A stretch of 18,316 bases of DNA from DASWJQ01 sp964517315. GTDB taxonomy: Bacteria; Chloroflexota; Anaerolineae; Anaerolineales; E44-bin32. The stretch is from the NCBI GenBank assembly GCA_964517315.1, contig CAZFCJ010000071.1, forward strand, positions 1-18,316. Reading direction: 5' to 3'. The notes under the pieces were generated by a model. The model was given only the letters and a program-made list of their open reading frames with translations. It was not told where the DNA came from and did not search any database. A program made the position numbers and the translations under genes. Positions within the stretch are counted from its first letter, which is position 1. The number at the start of each line of letters is the position of its first letter. Positions 15,501 through 18,316 of the stretch are shown one piece after another.

Positions 15501-17204
15501 ATGACCGCGCTGGCCGCCATCCACAGCCCGGAAGAGCTGCAGATGTACGCCTTGGATTTCGGCAAGGGAGCGCTGAGCTCGGTGCGCGCGCTGCCGCACC
15601 TTGGCGCCTCGATCGACGTCACCGAGGAGGCCCGGGTAGAACGATTGCTGCGCATGCTGGCCAATACGATCGACCAGCGGCGCAACAAAGTCATGAAGTA
15701 CGGCTCGCTGGTCAGCTACAACGCGGAAAACCCCGACGAGATACTGCCCGTAATCCTGGTCGTGGTCGACAATTTCGGCGAGTTCAAGGAAAACTACGAG
15801 GACAAGGTCCCAACCTTAATCTCCCTCGTGCGCGACGGGCGCGCCTTTGGCATCAACTTCGCCATCACCGCCAGCCAAACGGGCGACGTCCCCGGCAAGC
15901 TCTACAATCTGTTTACCGAGCGCATCTCGCTTAAGCTGCCCGATCCGACCGACTACACGGCGATCGTCGGCCGCGGGGCCCCGAACTTCAACGACGTGCC
16001 CGGTCGCGGCGTGGTGAGCGTCAACCGAACCCCCCTCGAATTCCAGACCGCACTGCCCATGACCGAGTACATCGACGACCCGGAGGCCAGCTTCGACGAG
16101 GGGGTCGTCTACGAGGAGATCGCCCAGGCCATGGCGCTCGGCTGGGAGGACGACACGCCCGAACCGGTGGAGATCCTGCCCGAACTGCTGCTTCTCGAGG
16201 ACCTGCTCGATGAGGTCGGGGAGGAGCCCACGCGCGCAGAAGCCATCATCGGGCTTAACGACCTGGATCGCCAGCCTACCCGGGTGGCTCTCGAACGGCA
16301 GGGACCGCATTTCGTGCTCTCCGGACCGCCGCTCTCCGGTAAGACCACCGCCTTGCGATCGTGGATCCTGTCGCAGGCGCTTCATTACTCCCCCGATGAC
16401 CTGGCGTTTATCTTGGTCGATCCGCGCAAGGGCCTGTTCGAATACGGCGGCAAGCACAGTCTGGCCGAGATCCCGCACGTCCTGATGGTCGCTTCTGAGA
16501 CCGAGGAGGTCGAGGAGGTCACACAGCGGCTGCGCGCCGAGTACGACGAGGAATGGATCGAGAGGATCCAAGCCCAGGATGCTGACAAGTGGGTCGACCT
16601 CGACCGAAATCTGATCCTGATGATCGATAGCTACGGCGAGTTCGACGATATCAGCAACTACGACATCACCTCGACCCTCGGCGGATTGGCGCGCACGTAT
16701 GGCAGCGAGGGATTCCACGTCGTGATTTCGGGTCAGCTTTCAGCCATGCGCTCCCGCGATGACCTCTCGAAGCAGGTCCAATCGGCGCGCTACAGCCTCA
16801 TCCTGCAGGATGCCGAGGCGGTGCGGACGATGGGAGGCCGCCTGCCGTACGGCGCCGTGAGAGCCGAATATCCCGCCGGACGGGGCTTCCTGCTCAAAGC
16901 GGTCCGGGCCGAGCTGACCCAAGTCGCGATCCCCTACGACGAAGCCAACGACGAAATCCAAGAGGAGCTCGACGACTGGGTCGAACGAATCCTCAAAAAG
17001 CACAAGAAGAAGACGGCCCAGTGGAGGTTCCAGGGTGATCTGGCGGTGCTGGATCCACGCGCCAGCGGTGGTAGTGACGATCTGGACCTGGTCGAGCTGC
17101 CCGATGACTGGGAGGAGATGAGTCCCGAGGCGAAGGAGGAGTTCAGAAAGATGATGGCCGAGATGGGTGTGGAGGTTCCCGGCGAGGCCGTCGAATCCGA
17201 ATGA
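12516..17204 (+). CDS. eccC: EccC/EssC-type type VII secretion ATPase with three FtsK/SpoIIIE domains
   Basis: A 1562-residue membrane ATPase, the motor of WXG100 secretion. Two transmembrane helices lie at about 39-55 and 62-82, followed by a short coiled coil. A degenerate nucleotide-binding-like domain spans about 236-460. Three FtsK/SpoIIIE domains follow, with Walker A motifs at 521 (GTTGSGKS, Lys527), 982 (GAPGWGKT, Lys988) and 1270 (GPPLSGKT, Lys1276). Walker B is Asp629-Glu630 in domain 1 but Asp1085-Asn and Asp1371-Ser in domains 2 and 3, so probably only domain 1 hydrolyses ATP well, as thought for EccC. An acidic Gly/Pro/Asp-rich linker at about 755-860 separates domains 1 and 2. 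There is no N-terminal FHA pair as in EssC. The GTG start has AAAGGG upstream. Confidence 0.95.
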   Translation: MTTQYIDRPPRIQPELPIETIEIPPPPDKDSGRGLPVRQIILPLITILGYVLLSATGQGRNLALMIPMGISVVGTVIFAYYSYNQEKQEMEDLEAAYNKRLKDMRRQMHVSQHMQRYYYRYNNPDPLTTVRMATGDEQSRAGSRLWERRPDDVDFGHIRVGIGTRPSTVTYKAEQSNENKEDPQQDEAERIAEESRFVDDVPITIPLRSFVPPEESGGGEGDSKDDAPAKKVVQGRHSIGVAGDNAAKVADFTRALLVNYTALHSPVDSRLYVCGPPKSDRRWEWAIWLPHTNSRTESYVGDQMCFDPEAVDEFWDNLLVELDNRRQRLQDKEGGDVTIPHLLLVVDKLDPVDSDSPFAEPEAEEAVSIIMREGLQLGASVIFLVPQASKVPSDCQAVVEIEPIGAEVAFRYAETGLNTERYIGTADTLDPVRAENMFARQIKDLGVRRGFGEDLTTYVTLTDMLNVSKVDEIPIADHWSRYGTPEGAEWLRGPIGVMGANKIRRLALSADEDGVHGMIAGTTGSGKSELLLTMIAALALRYPPTVLNFVLVDYKGGSAFEPFRPLPHVVDIATNLEGNAVERMFIAIKAELDRRGKILKDHNVKHIVEYRKRGYQHEKPFPHLFVIVDEFAEMVAENPEYKARFDSITRLGRAIGVSLILATQRPTGAVTDQMRANMKFKICLRVETPDDSRELLRRSDAAYLPSNVPGRAYIQVGNEGLTLMQVARTGGPYTADEPVNLDDVIWLDEIDQTNGRDPATSGNGKEPDLKAAPEPDGQEIEADGNPGDGAAAGTGREEDDGDGTGAGNPEGGPPAAENPSVGAGDGQAVPASATRGTAAPLTVGLRARDPSTPKKYTAQEIADAINQPAETLVDWVVGAASITADQEGIPEQSKPWPDPLPVFLPLNLPIAAGYLNTARPHDGNLTLCPQLAEWLEGEGEWPGTDWRKDPLEVDIGIVDNPYHSEQRILTIDLKAGPLVLFGAPGWGKTTFLRTLMTALAAIHSPEELQMYALDFGKGALSSVRALPHLGASIDVTEEARVERLLRMLANTIDQRRNKVMKYGSLVSYNAENPDEILPVILVVVDNFGEFKENYEDKVPTLISLVRDGRAFGINFAITASQTGDVPGKLYNLFTERISLKLPDPTDYTAIVGRGAPNFNDVPGRGVVSVNRTPLEFQTALPMTEYIDDPEASFDEGVVYEEIAQAMALGWEDDTPEPVEILPELLLLEDLLDEVGEEPTRAEAIIGLNDLDRQPTRVALERQGPHFVLSGPPLSGKTTALRSWILSQALHYSPDDLAFILVDPRKGLFEYGGKHSLAEIPHVLMVASETEEVEEVTQRLRAEYDEEWIERIQAQDADKWVDLDRNLILMIDSYGEFDDISNYDITSTLGGLARTYGSEGFHVVISGQLSAMRSRDDLSKQVQSARYSLILQDAEAVRTMGGRLPYGAVRAEYPAGRGFLLKAVRAELTQVAIPYDEANDEIQEELDDWVERILKKHKKKTAQWRFQGDLAVLDPRASGGSDDLDLVELPDDWEEMSPEAKEEFRKMMAEMGVEVPGEAVESE

Positions 17205-17243
17205 GTATCGGGTTAGAGAAAAGGCGCCCGAGAGACTGACGCA

Positions 17244-17879
17244 ATGGAACGCATCCTGCTCACACTTCACATCGATGGCGTCGGGGAAAAGCGCGTCAAT
17301 GTGCGCAAAAACCTGCCCATCCAAGGCCTGATTGACGAGATTCAGGGCCGCTTCGAGCAGTTTTCCGACGGACGCTACGGGCTGCGGTTCAAGGGGGAGG
17401 AGGAACCGCTCGATCCGGAGCGCACGCTGGCGCAACTATCCCTCAAAGATGATACCGATCTGGAGTTCTTCGAACGGCGCAAGCGCAGGAAGCCCAAAGC
17501 CCTTCGGATGATCCAAGAGGCCAGCCGACAGCCTCTGAGCATCGGAGAAAATGAAGCCGTTCTCCAGGAGGAACGGCGCGGCCACCTGTTTGACGTTCGC
17601 TGGCAGCCGGCGGTTATCGGCCGCCCGTATCAGATGGACCCATCGAAAAACCATCTGCTCGCCGTCGATTTGGCGGGCATCCAGGGCTCGGAATACGTCT
17701 CTCGCCACCACGCGGCCATCACGGAGGAGGCCGGCCAGATCACGATCGAACCCCTCAACAAACGCAATCCCACCTACGTCAACGACGAGCGCATCTCCTA
17801 CGGCCAGCAGCACGTGCTGCAGCCCGGGGACAGAATTCGGGTCGGCCGCATCGTTTTAATTTTCCACCTGCAGGGTTAA
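17244..17879 (+). CDS. Ubiquitin-like and FHA domain fusion protein
   Basis: A 211-residue cytoplasmic protein. Residues 1-78 have the beta-grasp pattern of YukD and EccD N-termini (ILLTLHIDGVGEKRVNVRKN, helix LIDEIQGRFEQ, then YGLRFKGEEEPLDPERTLAQ). There is no C-terminal Gly-Gly, so it is not a conjugated modifier. A basic linker (RRKRRKPK) leads to an FHA domain at about 98-211 with Gly126-Arg127, Ser153-Arg-His-His156 and Asn180, the residues expected for phosphothreonine binding. It starts 39 bases after the ATPase stop with only a weak Shine-Dalgarno, probably in the same transcript. Ubiquitin-like proteins are core parts of type VII systems, but fusion to FHA is unusual: in Bacillota the FHA domains sit on the ATPase. 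Confidence 0.9.
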   Translation: MERILLTLHIDGVGEKRVNVRKNLPIQGLIDEIQGRFEQFSDGRYGLRFKGEEEPLDPERTLAQLSLKDDTDLEFFERRKRRKPKALRMIQEASRQPLSIGENEAVLQEERRGHLFDVRWQPAVIGRPYQMDPSKNHLLAVDLAGIQGSEYVSRHHAAITEEAGQITIEPLNKRNPTYVNDERISYGQQHVLQPGDRIRVGRIVLIFHLQG

Positions 17880-18010
17880 CCATCCGTCGGCTGTAATCTT
17901 CTGATTGCCCTTCGTGCCTGTTGGGCGTTCGTGGTTGACTCTTTGGGTAACTGGTCATGGGTCGACCGGGGACTGGGGACTCGGGATCCGTCAACCGGGA
18001 TTCGAAGGGC
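17880..18010. other. Noncoding flank with degraded repeat sequence
   Basis: No gene is supported here. The stretch at about 17909-17950 (CCCTTCGTGCC, then TTCGTGGTTGACTCTTTGGG) looks like a decayed arm of the dispersed repeat. The part at about 17960-18010 (GACTGGGGACTCGGGATCCG and beyond) resembles both the spacer between copies 2 and 3 and, inverted, the flank of copy 1. No terminator for the gene ending at 17879 is evident. Confidence 0.5.
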
Positions 18011-18141
18011 TAACCACAAAGACAGAAAGCACACCAAGAGGATATCGATAAGCTCACAAAGGGTTTTTTTGAGTCTTTGTGTCTTTGTGTCTTGGTGTTA
18101 TCGATCTTCTTCTCTGCGATCTCTGCGCTCTCTGCGGTGAA
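18011..18141 (+). repeat. Dispersed ~125-bp repeat, copy 2
   Basis: It starts at TAACCACAAAGACAGAAAGC and ends in the period-9 tail CTCTGCGAT-CTCTGCGCT-CTCTGCGGT plus GAA. The start and the segment GTCTTTGTGTCTTGGTGTTA are imperfectly complementary, giving a long hairpin. It repeats as copy 3 with a unit length of about 184 bases including spacer. Confidence 0.9.
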
Positions 18142-18194
18142 TCCGCTATCCCGTGACGGTTGACTGGAGACTGGGGGCCGGTTAGCCGGAAGGT

Positions 18195-18316
18195 TAACCA
18201 CGAAGACGCGAAGGACACGAAGGGCTATCCATAAGCTCACAAAGGGTTTCTTTGAGTCTTCGTGTCTTGGTGTTATCGATCTTCTTCTCTGCGATCTCTG
18301 CGCTCTCTGCGGTGAA
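18195..18316 (+). repeat. Dispersed ~125-bp repeat, copy 3 (at window edge)
   Basis: Starts TAACCACGAAGACGCGAAGG and ends GCGGTGAA at the last base of the window; the tail from GTGTTATCGATCTTCTTCTC onward is identical to copy 2. More copies may follow beyond the edge. Confidence 0.9.

Noticed and set aside
14097..15599. 500-codon minus-strand ORF antisense to the ATPase gene
   Set aside because: Long antisense frames are expected opposite GC-rich genes; the translation has no recognisable motif and no start signal.
13949..15934. 661-codon plus-strand ORF inside the ATPase gene
   Set aside because: It is a shifted-frame shadow of the FtsK domains: extremely Arg/Gly/Pro-rich, without a ribosome binding site or domain, while the true frame carries all Walker motifs.
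17244..17480. Ubiquitin-like conjugation system (E1/E2-type)
   Set aside because: The beta-grasp domain has no C-terminal Gly-Gly and continues into a linker and FHA domain; no E1, E2 or protease gene is nearby.
17931..18240. Short ORFs within repeat copies 2 and 3
   Set aside because: Repeat-derived Ser/Leu/Arg-rich or Lys/Thr-rich strings; such spurious proteins come from this kind of element.
18011..18316. Possible CRISPR array
   Set aside because: The repeats are about 125 bases with a spacer of about 53 bases that is itself related to other flanks; no short identical repeats with unique regular spacers and no cas gene.

Overview
The window reads as a piece of a GC-rich, non-enteric bacterial chromosome, most likely a Chloroflexota member such as Anaerolineae. 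This rests on inference: strong third-position GC, TATAAT-type promoters, tRNA genes without encoded CCA, a mix of ATG, GTG and TTG starts, a wide set of envelope and WXG100 proteins, and a two-gene pair (883-2918) of the kind I associate with that phylum. No marker gene is present to prove the assignment.

Left part (1-6810), housekeeping and accessory. It holds tRNA-Arg(TCT), a small coiled-coil protein, a doubtful 63-codon ORF, a translationally coupled pair of unknown proteins (883-2918, minus), a DUF2007 protein (2993-3250, plus), a secreted LysM-M23 protein (3247-4653, minus), a dispersed repeat with noncoding flank, a single-domain response regulator, an M50 site-2 protease with two CBS domains, and tRNA-Lys(CTT). 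Several of these have recognisable promoters or intrinsic terminators.

Right part (6901-17879), the main interest: a WXG100/type VII-like secretion locus. It contains a secreted VWA protein with a transmembrane helix and a cytoplasmic FHA domain (minus), four small WXG100-like helical-hairpin proteins in a row (plus, 9335-11140), a membrane-anchored zinc-ribbon pseudokinase (minus, 11239-12342), a 1562-aa EccC/EssC-type ATPase with two membrane segments and three FtsK/SpoIIIE domains (12516-17204), and a ubiquitin-like plus FHA fusion protein (17244-17879). No EccB, EccD, EccE, MycP, EsaA or EssA homologue is seen here. The parts recall the Bacillota system (pseudokinase EssB/YukC, ubiquitin-like YukD, FHA plus ATPase EssC) but are rewired: the FHA domain sits on the ubiquitin-like protein instead of on the ATPase, and the pseudokinase has a zinc ribbon and a C-terminal tail anchor. 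I regard this as the candidate undescribed system: a compact type VII-like machine with FHA-based phospho-recognition on both the soluble and the membrane side.

Right edge (17880-18316): two tandem copies of a roughly 125-bp dispersed repeat; a third copy lies inverted at 4699-4819, next to the LysM-M23 promoter. These repeats produce spurious ORFs and should not be annotated as proteins.
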